A DNA stretch of 64,000 bases from Cytophagales bacterium (GTDB lineage Bacteria; Pseudomonadota; Gammaproteobacteria; Burkholderiales; Burkholderiaceae_C), in the NCBI GenBank assembly GCA_030054145.1, contig JASGCK010000004.1, positions 138,944 through 202,943 of the forward strand, read 5' to 3'. A program made the translations under genes and the position numbers. This document shows, piece after piece, positions 1 to 8,107 of the stretch (position 1 is its first letter; every line of letters begins with the position of its first letter). The notes under the pieces are model-generated. The model saw only the letters and a program-made list of their open reading frames with translations. It did not search any database and had not been told where the DNA came from.

Positions 1-98
1 TTCGACAAGCTCAGGGTGAATGGTGATTGCAGCCCTTCGACAAGCTCAGGGTGAATGGTGATTGCAGCCCTTCGACAAGCTCAGGGTGAACGGTGATT
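1..98. repeat. Three tandem copies of a REP-like half-palindrome
   Basis: A unit of about 35 bp starting TTCGACAAGCTCAGGGTGAA is repeated at 1, 36 and 71. The third copy diverges after about 28 bases. The core is the reverse complement of the arm CCGTTCGCCCTGAGCTTGTC, a palindromic repeat type common in betaproteobacterial genomes. The same family appears at 9538-9563 and as two complete hairpins inside purL. No transposase is nearby. The array may continue left of the window. Confidence 0.85.
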
Positions 99-110
99 GA
101 TAGAAGTTCC

Positions 111-242
111 CTAAAAATCTTTCTGCAAAATTCTCTCGCCTTCGCCCTCTAAGTCTTCAAATTGACCACGATCAACCGCCCACCACAGTCCAGCCAAGAT
201 TAAAAAAACCAGTATGACCAAACGCGAAGAGATACAGAGGAT
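111..242 (-). pseudogene. ccoS: ccoS-like remnant (cbb3 oxidase assembly), no clear start
   Basis: The minus strand from about 242 down to a TAG at 111-113 reads a hydrophobic stretch (VILVFLILAGLWWAV) followed by DRGQFEDLEGEGERIL. This is the membrane helix plus GQFxDLExxxxRIL signature of CcoS, a small protein needed to insert cofactors into cbb3-type cytochrome oxidase. The frame is open back to a stop at 297-299 but has no ATG or GTG. The only conventional start is a TTG at 219-221, which would give 36 residues and remove the front of the helix. CcoS usually follows ccoI, but here higBA lies upstream. It may be a remnant or a TTG-initiated short gene. Confidence 0.6.
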
Positions 243-256
243 TGGTAAAAAACACG

Positions 257-270
257 GTGCAAATTTGCAC
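257..270. promoter_or_regulatory. Perfect 14-bp palindrome upstream of higBA
   Basis: GTGCAAATTTGCAC is a perfect palindrome about 50 bp before the higB start and 20 bp before a second palindrome. Its position suggests a regulator-binding site, but which protein binds is unknown. Confidence 0.4.
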
Positions 271-290
271 GTTGTTTGCTCTTTTGATAT

Positions 291-307
291 ATTACGTCAA
301 ACGTAAT
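291..307. promoter_or_regulatory. Likely HigA operator overlapping the higBA promoter
   Basis: ATTACGTCAAACGTAAT has perfect 7-bp arms and a 3-bp spacer, and ends 11 bp before the higB ATG. HigA-type antitoxins bind short inverted repeats over their own promoter, so autoregulation is the natural reading. The AT-rich stretch GATATATTACG overlapping the left arm could hold the -10 element. Confidence 0.55.
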
Positions 308-318
308 ACACTTGCCCA

Positions 319-597
319 ATGATTCACTCTTTTAAGTGCTCAGATACTGAAGCTATGTTTGCTGGTCGTCAACCTAAAAGGTTTCGCGCCATCCAAACAG
401 TTGCTGAACGCAAGCTAGCGCAGCTGAACGCGGCGAAGACTTTGGACTTTTTACGTGCTCCACCTGGTAACAGGCTAGAGGCTTTGAAAGGTTCTAGGCA
501 AGGTCAACACAGCATTCGAGTGAACGACCAATGGCGGATATGCTTTGAATGGCGCGATGGCGGCGTTTGGGTGGTTGAAATAGTGGATTACCACTGA
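319..597 (+). CDS. higB: HigB-family toxin (RelE/ParE superfamily)
   Basis: This 92-residue protein has the full HigB/'proteic killer' layout: N-terminal helices, GNRLEALKGSRQGQHSIRV, then WRICFEWRDGGVWVVEIVDYH at the C-terminus. Family members are ribosome-dependent mRNA interferases that stop growth when the antitoxin is lost. It precedes its antitoxin gene by 11 bp, the HigBA order with toxin first. The ATG at 319 fits the family length. No strong ribosome-binding site is visible, and the palindromic operator lies just upstream. Nothing suggests inactivation. Confidence 0.92.
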   Translation: MIHSFKCSDTEAMFAGRQPKRFRAIQTVAERKLAQLNAAKTLDFLRAPPGNRLEALKGSRQGQHSIRVNDQWRICFEWRDGGVWVVEIVDYH

Positions 598-608
598 AAG
601 GATTTGAT

Positions 609-944
609 ATGACGACTATTAAAAATGGCATGCGTCCTGTTCATCCGGGCGAAGTGCTACGCGAAGATTATTTGTCGCCACTAGGCATGAGCGCAAACGC
701 TTTGTCGATTGCTCTATCTGTACCTGCAACACGTATTCATGAAATTATCAATGAACGGCGTAGCGTCACAGCGGATACAGCGGCACGTTTGGCGCAGTTC
801 TTTGGTGGTGATGCGGCTTCGTGGATGGCTCTACAAGCTGATTACGACCTGAAAACCTTACCGTCTATGGTCGAAATTGAACATCGGATATTACCTAATC
901 ACATCCACGCCCGCAGGCACTTTGAAGTTGAAGTCGGCAGTTGA
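609..944 (+). CDS. higA: HigA-family antitoxin, 3' end overlapping lolA
   Basis: This 111-residue XRE-type helix-turn-helix protein neutralises HigB and should repress the operon. The family opening MRPVHPGEVLREDYL is present, followed by the HTH (LSIALSVPATRIHEIINERR) and the motif TADTAARLAQFFGGDAASWMALQ. Typical HigA proteins end soon after the YDLK segment. Here the frame continues about 15 residues further (NHIHARRHFEVEVGS), antisense to the last codons of lolA. The antitoxin therefore appears to have lost its own stop and now ends inside the convergent neighbour. The N-terminal functional parts look intact. Confidence 0.92.
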   Translation: MTTIKNGMRPVHPGEVLREDYLSPLGMSANALSIALSVPATRIHEIINERRSVTADTAARLAQFFGGDAASWMALQADYDLKTLPSMVEIEHRILPNHIHARRHFEVEVGS

Positions 945-1562
945 GAGTGTCGTATTGATTTTCACTTTATCAAATTTAATCACGGACGTTTGACCAAAGC
1001 TGTCAATCATCTCTAGCTGCGCAATTTCTGTACCTGATGCGGTTTGTCGAAAGCCTACTTTGACACTTTGCAGCAAGCTGCCGCTGTCTTGTTTACCTTT
1101 GGTTTTTGGCGTCGCCAGAACCCAATCCAAGCTACCTGCCTTATCGGAAGCCTTATCAGATATGGCTTGCAGCGTGAATTCGGCCTGCAAGGCTTGCAGA
1201 TTGGGCGCGGATGCAAATAGCGCGGCAGGACTGCCCGCCATCACGCTAGCGAGTTTGCGCGCCGTGACTTGATTCAAATCTACATCGTGTAGCCAAAGCG
1301 TTTGCCCATCGGCGACGATGCTTTGCTCAAACGGTTTGGTGTAGATGAACTTGAATCGATTGGGGCGCAAAAACTCAAACGTACCGCGCGATAACTTGAC
1401 TTTGCCTGCCTTGCCGTCACTGCTGGCAGGGGAAGTCACCGTTTGTATAAATTCGGCCTGTCCGTTTTTGGTGGATTTGATGAATTGGTCTAATGCTTCG
1501 AGTCCGTTGGCATGGGCCAAAGAGCCTACCAAGAGACAAAGCGCGGTTATTAAAAATCTCAT
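891..1562 (-). CDS. lolA: Outer-membrane lipoprotein carrier protein LolA
   Basis: This 223-residue periplasmic chaperone takes lipoproteins from LolCDE at the inner membrane and delivers them to LolB. Residues 1-18 form a signal peptide ending AHA. LolA hallmarks follow: QAEFIQTVTS, RGTFEFLRPNRFKFIYTKPFEQSIVADGQTLWLHDVDLNQVTARKL and a C-terminal FNFKVPAGVDVI. The start overlaps the ftsK stop by one base (TAATG), so the two are translationally coupled, and ftsK-lolA is a conserved pair. The last 54 bp overlap the convergent higA. Confidence 0.95.
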   Translation of the reverse strand: MRFLITALCLLVGSLAHANGLEALDQFIKSTKNGQAEFIQTVTSPASSDGKAGKVKLSRGTFEFLRPNRFKFIYTKPFEQSIVADGQTLWLHDVDLNQVTARKLASVMAGSPAALFASAPNLQALQAEFTLQAISDKASDKAGSLDWVLATPKTKGKQDSGSLLQSVKVGFRQTASGTEIAQLEMIDSFGQTSVIKFDKVKINTTLSTADFNFKVPAGVDVIR

Positions 1563-3904
1563 TATTCACTCCGATTGGGAACCAAAATTTCCCGCTGTCC
1601 GCTACTACTCAAGTTGCTGACCAGTCCGGCTTTTTCCATCGCCTCCAAGATATTCGCCGCGCGGTTGTAGCCAATCTTTAAATGGCGTTGCACCAGTGAG
1701 ATGCTGGCTTTGCGGTTCTTCAAAACGATGTCCACCGCTTGGTCGTAAAGCGCATCCTTCTCCGAACCGCCCCCAGCCCCACCACCCGCCCCAGCCCCAT
1801 GTCCCATTAAGCTATCCAGCGAATCGCCCTCGGCTTCGCCGCCCTCCAGCACGCCGTCGATGTAGTTGGCTTCGCCATGCGCTTTTAAATAATCGACCAC
1901 GCGGTGGACTTCTTCATCGCTGACAAATGCGCCATGCACCCTTGTCGGAAAGCCCGTCCCGCTTGGCATGTAGAGCATATCGCCCATGCCAAGCAAGGCT
2001 TCTGCGCCCATTTGATCGAGGATGGTGCGGCTGTCGATTTTGCTGCTAACTTGAAACGCAATCCGTGTGGGAATGTTCGCTTTGATGAGTCCCGTAATCA
2101 CATCAACCGATGGTCGCTGGGTCGCCAAAATCAAGTGAATGCCTGCCGCCCTCGCCTTTTGCGCGAGTCGTGCGATTAGCTCTTCAATCTTCTTGCCGAT
2201 CACCATCATCAAATCGGCTAGCTCGTCAATCACGATGACGATATGCGGCAGCGTTTCTAGCGGCTCGGGCTCGGCCACATTTAACGCAAACGGATTAGGA
2301 ATCAGCTCGCCGCGCTCTTTCGCCTCGGTGATTTTGCTGTTGAATCCCACCAAGTTGCGCACGCCCATTTTGCTCATGAGTTTGTAGCGCCGCTCCATCT
2401 CTGCCACGCACCAATTGAGGCCATGCGCGGCTTGGCGCATATCGGTGACAACTGGCGCAATCAAGTGCGGAATGCCTTCATAAATGCTCATCTCTAGCAT
2501 CTTGGGGTCGATCAGCAACAGGCGCACCTCGTGCGGCTCGGCCTTGTAGAGCAACGAGAGAATCATGGCGTTGATGCCCACCGATTTGCCCGAACCCGTT
2601 GTTCCCGCCACCAAGCAATGTGGCATTTTTGCTAGATCGGCCACCACGGGCTGCCCCGCAATGTCTTTGCCAAGTCCCATCGTGAGTAGGGATTTGGCAT
2701 CGTTGTATGCGTTTGCGCCCAAAATTTCGGACAGCTTAATCATTTGCCGCTTGGCGTTGGGTAGCTCTAGCGCCATACAGTTTTTGCCAGGAATCGTCTC
2801 GATCACGCGGATGGACACGAGGCTGAGTGAACGCGCTAAATCTTTTGCCAAGCCCACAATCTGCGAGCCCTTCACGCCTGTGGCGGGTTCGATCTCGTAG
2901 CGCGTCACCACCGGGCCTGGCATGGCGGCAATCACGCGCACTTCCACGCCAAAATCTTTCAGTTTTTTCTCAATCAAACGGCTCGTCATCTCCAGCGTTT
3001 GCGTCGAGACCGACTCTTGTTTAAGAAGCGGCGGATCAAGTAGGTCAACACGCGGCAGGCGGCGTGTGCTCTCGTCCACAAATAGCGTGTGTTGGCTCTC
3101 GCGCACCACGCGCTTGCTAATCGGCGCAGGCTTAGGTTTTTGCACCGCCAGTGTGGATAGGGCGGCGGTGGGTGTTGTTGCAACCACGCCGCCCGCAGCC
3201 ACCAAAGCAGATTCACCCGACGGCACAAAGTCTGGCTCATGCAGTTGACTGCTTGCCACGCGGTCATGCAGCACTTGCACTTCGCGCTCGCGTGCGGCTT
3301 GCTCGCCAAGGCTTGCATCCAAAATCGCTTCTTCTTTTTTGCGTTTGGCGTTTCGCAAATCTTCTAGCGCCTCGCCGATGCTTCGCGCGACATTCGTCCA
3401 GCGAAACGAGAGCGTCCACTGCAAAAGCGCAAGCAGGCCGATTAGCAAGACCAATACCAGCGTGGCTTGGTGATGCATCATCCACGGCAAGCCTTTTAAA
3501 ACGGCGCTTGCAAGCCAAGCACCCAACAAACCGCCCGCTCCGCTTGGCAATGCCGCATCGACGTTGTGCCCAACCAGCCACTCCATCATGCTGGCGAGGA
3601 GTAAGCTGCCTAGGATAAATGCCCACGCCCCTTGCTGCGGCCTAGATGCGGGGCGCAGCCAATATAAAGCGAGCACGATTGGAATAATCAACACGGACCA
3701 GCCCGCGAGGTACAAACTGATATCCGAAACATAAGCACCCACAGTGCCGAGCCAATTGCTCATCCACTCGCGAGCGCCCGCACCATCGTGCCGACCACTG
3801 GTTGACCAAGCGGCATCGTTGATTGAGTGACTGAGTAATGAGATCAACCAGCCAGTAACGGCTGCGTAGCCGATCGTGCGTTGAAGCAAGGGCTGGAATT
3901 TCAT
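1562..3904 (-). CDS. ftsK: DNA translocase FtsK
   Basis: This 780-residue divisome protein pumps chromosomal DNA toward dif for dimer resolution. The first 170 residues hold about four membrane helices. A short variable linker rich in charged residues and alanine follows, then the RecA-like motor with Walker A GTTGSGKS and Walker B-type [12 protein letters not shown]. The C-terminal winged-helix gamma domain includes [20 protein letters not shown]. The frame extends to 3955, but the ATG at 3904 (MKFQPLLQ) was preferred because it leads straight into the first helix and leaves room for a divergent promoter before trxB. The linker is short compared with E. coli FtsK. Confidence 0.93.
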   Translation of the reverse strand: MKFQPLLQRTIGYAAVTGWLISLLSHSINDAAWSTSGRHDGAGAREWMSNWLGTVGAYVSDISLYLAGWSVLIIPIVLALYWLRPASRPQQGAWAFILGSLLLASMMEWLVGHNVDAALPSGAGGLLGAWLASAVLKGLPWMMHHQATLVLVLLIGLLALLQWTLSFRWTNVARSIGEALEDLRNAKRKKEEAILDASLGEQAAREREVQVLHDRVASSQLHEPDFVPSGESALVAAGGVVATTPTAALSTLAVQKPKPAPISKRVVRESQHTLFVDESTRRLPRVDLLDPPLLKQESVSTQTLEMTSRLIEKKLKDFGVEVRVIAAMPGPVVTRYEIEPATGVKGSQIVGLAKDLARSLSLVSIRVIETIPGKNCMALELPNAKRQMIKLSEILGANAYNDAKSLLTMGLGKDIAGQPVVADLAKMPHCLVAGTTGSGKSVGINAMILSLLYKAEPHEVRLLLIDPKMLEMSIYEGIPHLIAPVVTDMRQAAHGLNWCVAEMERRYKLMSKMGVRNLVGFNSKITEAKERGELIPNPFALNVAEPEPLETLPHIVIVIDELADLMMVIGKKIEELIARLAQKARAAGIHLILATQRPSVDVITGLIKANIPTRIAFQVSSKIDSRTILDQMGAEALLGMGDMLYMPSGTGFPTRVHGAFVSDEEVHRVVDYLKAHGEANYIDGVLEGGEAEGDSLDSLMGHGAGAGGGAGGGSEKDALYDQAVDIVLKNRKASISLVQRHLKIGYNRAANILEAMEKAGLVSNLSSSGQREILVPNRSE

Positions 3905-3906
3905 AG

Positions 3907-4932
<1,026 letters not shown>

Positions 4933-4977
4933 ACTCTACAAGTTCAGACAGTTGTTGCACATAAAAAGGAGACTCAA

Positions 4978-6159
4978 TTGAAAAAATGGCGATGGGATCA
5001 AGGACGACTCGATTATTTTCAATTCGATGAAATAAAAAATATTGCAAACGCGCTAGTGTCTTTAAATGGGAGACCAATCCCACGGGTGAATGAACCCGAC
5101 ACCTTACGATTTATATTAAGTCAATTTTCGGAAAGGCCTTTTGCACCTGAAAACTACAGGGTTTGGCGAAACTATAAGCGTGTTTTTGGTTGCCAATTGT
5201 TAGCTACAGAAATTGATAATCAATTGATTTGCACAGATCTTTGCAAAGAGATTGCCATCGAAAAAATTACTTCTGACGAATATTTTTTAGTACTAGCCCA
5301 AAGATTTTATTACTCATCACCAGTATTTGATGATTATCAAACTAATGACGTGCAAATTTTCCCATTTTGCGCAATTGTCAAATTTTTAGTGTCAAGATAT
5401 ATTTATAAAAATCAACACTTTGTTTCAATTGATGATGTGGTCAATTATGTAAAAGGCAATAATGTAATTGGCACTGAAAGTATTTCTCATTATTCTCAAT
5501 TAAGTGCTACTGGGACACATATAGCTAATGGCAATGTTGAGTTGAGGCAAATAAGGGAGATGGTTATATTCATTTCCCAGATTAGTTTTTTAAAATGGAA
5601 AAATCCATATTTATTTTTGGATGTTAAATCTAAAGAAGATGCGGAATTTGTAGCCCATATTTTTAATCCAACTTTTAGCCTAAGAAACGTAAATCCAGCG
5701 CTTGAGATATTAAATCTTGGGAAAAAAATAAATCATTATGAAACAATTGCGAAATTTGATAGTAGAGAGATGAATCCATTTGATATTGAATTTTCAGAAG
5801 GAAATAAAACTCGAATTTCACATATCCGAACAGAGCGAAGCAGCAAGCTAAGAGAATTTTATTTTCAACATACATCAAACCCAAATCATTGCGATATGTG
5901 TGAAATGGATACTCAAAAGAGGTATCCTTGGACTGATAGAGTATTGGAGTTACACCATCTTTTGCCACTATCCTCACCCATCAGATTTGAGAAAAACTCA
6001 AGCTCATTAAAAGATATTGTAGGTTTATGTCCGAGTTGCCACCGCGCGACTCATAAATATTATTCAAAGTGGTTTAAATATAACGACTTGAATGACTTCA
6101 GAAGTTATCAAGAAGCCAAGAATGTCTATAACGAAGTAAAACATAAAGTAGTGATTTGA
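4978..6159 (+). CDS. HNH restriction endonuclease paired with a cytosine methylase
   Basis: This 393-residue protein carries a C-terminal zinc-bound HNH nuclease: CDMC at 305-308, LELHHLLPLS with His326-His327, and LCPSCHRATHK with Cys351, Cys354 and His359. The N-terminal 290 residues (opening WRWDQGRLDYFQF) match no named domain I can identify and probably recognise DNA. It is separated by 4 bp from the C5-cytosine methyltransferase, so the pair reads as a type II restriction-modification system. The TTG start at 4978 is supported by AAGGAG six bases upstream. The gene is clearly more AT-rich than trxB and rpmB on either side, which suggests horizontal transfer. The target sequence cannot be read from the protein. 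Confidence 0.8.
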   Translation: MKKWRWDQGRLDYFQFDEIKNIANALVSLNGRPIPRVNEPDTLRFILSQFSERPFAPENYRVWRNYKRVFGCQLLATEIDNQLICTDLCKEIAIEKITSDEYFLVLAQRFYYSSPVFDDYQTNDVQIFPFCAIVKFLVSRYIYKNQHFVSIDDVVNYVKGNNVIGTESISHYSQLSATGTHIANGNVELRQIREMVIFISQISFLKWKNPYLFLDVKSKEDAEFVAHIFNPTFSLRNVNPALEILNLGKKINHYETIAKFDSREMNPFDIEFSEGNKTRISHIRTERSSKLREFYFQHTSNPNHCDMCEMDTQKRYPWTDRVLELHHLLPLSSPIRFEKNSSSLKDIVGLCPSCHRATHKYYSKWFKYNDLNDFRSYQEAKNVYNEVKHKVVI

Positions 6160-6163
6160 TTTT

Positions 6164-7363
6164 ATGAAACAAAATATAATAACTAAAAATCAACTTAAAA
6201 AACAGATTAAACTTATCAAAGAATCAATCGATTCTAGCGTAAATTTCTCTGAGATTTTATCTGCAAATAATTGGACATATGATGATTTAGTTTACCAAAA
6301 CTATGAAAAACCATCCATTGAAAATTTTGACTACAAGCCCTTAAGCAAATTTAAATTGAAAGCCAACAATATTCCAGTTGTGAGTTTTTTTTCTGGCGCT
6401 GGCGGGCTGGATCTTGGATTTGAGGCTGCGGGGTTTTCTCACATCGCTTTGGTTGAAAAAGTTGAATTGTTTTGCAATACTTTGAGAGCGAATCGCCCCG
6501 ATTGGAAAGTTATTGGGCCACCGCTTGATGCTGGTGATGTTTCAAAGACCGATGAAATGACGGAAATTTTGAGACCAATGCTAGGGTCTGCTGAATTTGA
6601 GGGCGTTTTTGTAGGTGGCCCCCCATGCCAGCCGTTCTCTATTGCATCAAATCAGCGCTACAACAAAGCTGGGGGAAACTTTAAACGTACTGGCTTCTCT
6701 CATAAAACGAATGGCAATCTGCTATTTGACTATGTTGAATTGATAAAACGATTCAAACCCGCCTCTTTTTTGATCGAAAACGTTCCTGGTCTTCTAGCTG
6801 TTGATGGTGGGGAACAGTTGCAAAAGGCATATAGCGAGCTTGAGTCTTGCGGCTACACACTACATGAGCCGCTAGTATTATTAGCCGCTGAGCATAATGT
6901 CCCACAGAATAGAACTCGTCTATTTATTATTGGAAATCGAAAGGGCAAAAATTTCACTCCTCCAAAAATGACAGGGAGACAAATGAGTTGCTCTTCGGTA
7001 TTTGAGTTGCCATACGCAAGTATTGAAAATCATGTAACACGCAACCATAGTGCTGAGTCAATTGCGCGTTATATGAAGCTACCATACGGCGCACGTGATC
7101 AACTCGGCAGAGTTGATAGATTGAATCCATTGTTCCCCTCAAAAACTGTAATTGCTGGCGGGACTGCTGGTGGCGGTAGATCGCATTTACACCCTTTTAT
7201 ACCTCGGACGATTTCAGTTAGGGAGTGCGCAAGGATTCAAACTTTCCCCGATAACTACATTTTTACAGGCCCTGTTGCAAGGCAATTTACGCAAGTTGGA
7301 AATGCTGTGCCCCCCGTGCTGGCAGCACAGTTAGCCAAGTCCATCTTGTCCAGCTTTTTTTGA
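6164..7363 (+). CDS. DNA (cytosine-5-)-methyltransferase
   Basis: This 399-residue enzyme has the ordered C5-methylase motifs: motif I VVSFFSGAGGLDLGFEAAGF (from about 72), motif IV GGPPCQPFS with catalytic Cys155, motif VI FLIENVPG, motif VIII QNRTRLFIIG, and motif X QVGNAVPPVLA near the C-terminus. The target-recognition region lies between VIII and IX. An N-terminal extension of about 70 residues is longer than minimal methylases. It is co-transcribed with the HNH endonuclease, endonuclease first, and presumably protects the shared site. No controller (C) protein gene is seen. AT-rich, like its partner. Confidence 0.93.
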   Translation: MKQNIITKNQLKKQIKLIKESIDSSVNFSEILSANNWTYDDLVYQNYEKPSIENFDYKPLSKFKLKANNIPVVSFFSGAGGLDLGFEAAGFSHIALVEKVELFCNTLRANRPDWKVIGPPLDAGDVSKTDEMTEILRPMLGSAEFEGVFVGGPPCQPFSIASNQRYNKAGGNFKRTGFSHKTNGNLLFDYVELIKRFKPASFLIENVPGLLAVDGGEQLQKAYSELESCGYTLHEPLVLLAAEHNVPQNRTRLFIIGNRKGKNFTPPKMTGRQMSCSSVFELPYASIENHVTRNHSAESIARYMKLPYGARDQLGRVDRLNPLFPSKTVIAGGTAGGGRSHLHPFIPRTISVRECARIQTFPDNYIFTGPVARQFTQVGNAVPPVLAAQLAKSILSSFF

Positions 7364-7406
7364 CCTAGGCGGACTAAATGCTCACAGTTGATCTCAGTAA
7401 ACTGAC

Positions 7407-7412
7407 TATAAT
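7407..7412 (+). promoter_or_regulatory. Possible -10 element for rpmB-rpmG
   Basis: A consensus TATAAT lies about 140 bp before rpmB in the 190-bp gap after the methylase. No good -35 is found at 16-18 bp; a TTGATC occurs only 13 bp upstream. The implied leader of about 135 nt is long and holds no recognised riboswitch. Confidence 0.35.
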
Positions 7413-7554
7413 GCTTGGTTTCCTGCGGTGAGCGTCAGTGATGCGCAGGGAAATCTTAGACCGCTAGTCAAACTTGAATGCAAGGGTTCAATCTGATTGA
7501 GCGAGGTGCGATCCAAATGGATTGTTTATTTTTAAAAAGAAAGAAGTGCACATC

Positions 7555-7788
7555 ATGGCACGTGTATGCGAAGTAACGGGCAAAGCCCCAATGGTTGGGA
7601 ACAATGTCTCCCACGCCAACAATAAAACCAAACGCCGTTTTCTCCCGAATCTGCAATATCGCCGTTTCTGGATTGAAAGCGAAAACCGCTGGATCCGCCT
7701 GCGCATCAGTAGCGCCGCCCTGCGTTTAATCGACAAAAATGGTATTGATTCTGTGCTCGCAGATATGCGTGCTCGTGGTCAGCTGTAA
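7555..7788 (+). CDS. rpmB: 50S ribosomal protein L28
   Basis: This 77-residue protein starts [29 protein letters not shown], the L28 signature, and ends [10 protein letters not shown]. It binds 23S rRNA near the E site of the large subunit. The ATG at 7555 gives the standard length; a longer upstream frame is not supported. It is followed by rpmG, the usual partner. The conserved Cys5 is present, but no paired CxxC motif is. Confidence 0.96.
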   Translation: MARVCEVTGKAPMVGNNVSHANNKTKRRFLPNLQYRRFWIESENRWIRLRISSAALRLIDKNGIDSVLADMRARGQL

Positions 7789-7825
7789 ACCATCATCCCC
7801 GCAAAATTCATAAGGAATAAGAATC

Positions 7826-7993
7826 ATGGCTAAAGGCGCACGCGAAAAAATCAAACTCGAATCCACCGCTGGAACGGGTCATTTTTACACCACCACAAAA
7901 AACAAAAAAACGATGCCTGAAAAAATGTTGATCACCAAGTTTGATCCGAAGGCACGTAAGCACGTGGAATACAAAGAGATCAAGCTGAAGTAA
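7826..7993 (+). CDS. rpmG: 50S ribosomal protein L33
   Basis: Reading from the ATG at 7826 gives 55 residues, starting [20 protein letters not shown] and ending [13 protein letters not shown], which is L33. AAGGAA lies about eight bases upstream. The protein has no cysteines, so it is the zinc-independent (C-minus) form, like E. coli L33. It is co-transcribed with rpmB and followed by a strong intrinsic terminator. Confidence 0.95.
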   Translation: MAKGAREKIKLESTAGTGHFYTTTKNKKTMPEKMLITKFDPKARKHVEYKEIKLK

Positions 7994-8017
7994 TTCGCGC
8001 TAGCTCTCCCAGTAAAG

Positions 8018-8050
8018 AACCGCTCCATCGAAAGATGAGCGGTTTTTTTT
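8018..8050 (+). terminator. Rho-independent terminator after rpmG
   Basis: AACCGCTCCATC, a GAAA loop and GATGAGCGGTT form an 11-bp stem with one bulged C, followed directly by a run of T. It closes the rpmB-rpmG unit. Confidence 0.92.
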
Positions 8051-8107
8051 GTACCGCCCGACCTGATTGTCTGCCACATGAAATCTCGGCGTGGCAAAAT
8101 CATCCGC

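Noticed and set aside
1-98. Possible short CRISPR array
   Set aside because: The spacing sequence is also repeated, so there are no unique spacers, and no cas gene is present. It is a tandem REP-like array.
7413-7554. Possible structured leader or riboswitch before rpmB
   Set aside because: No known riboswitch boxes or strong hairpin were found; the long leader alone is not enough.
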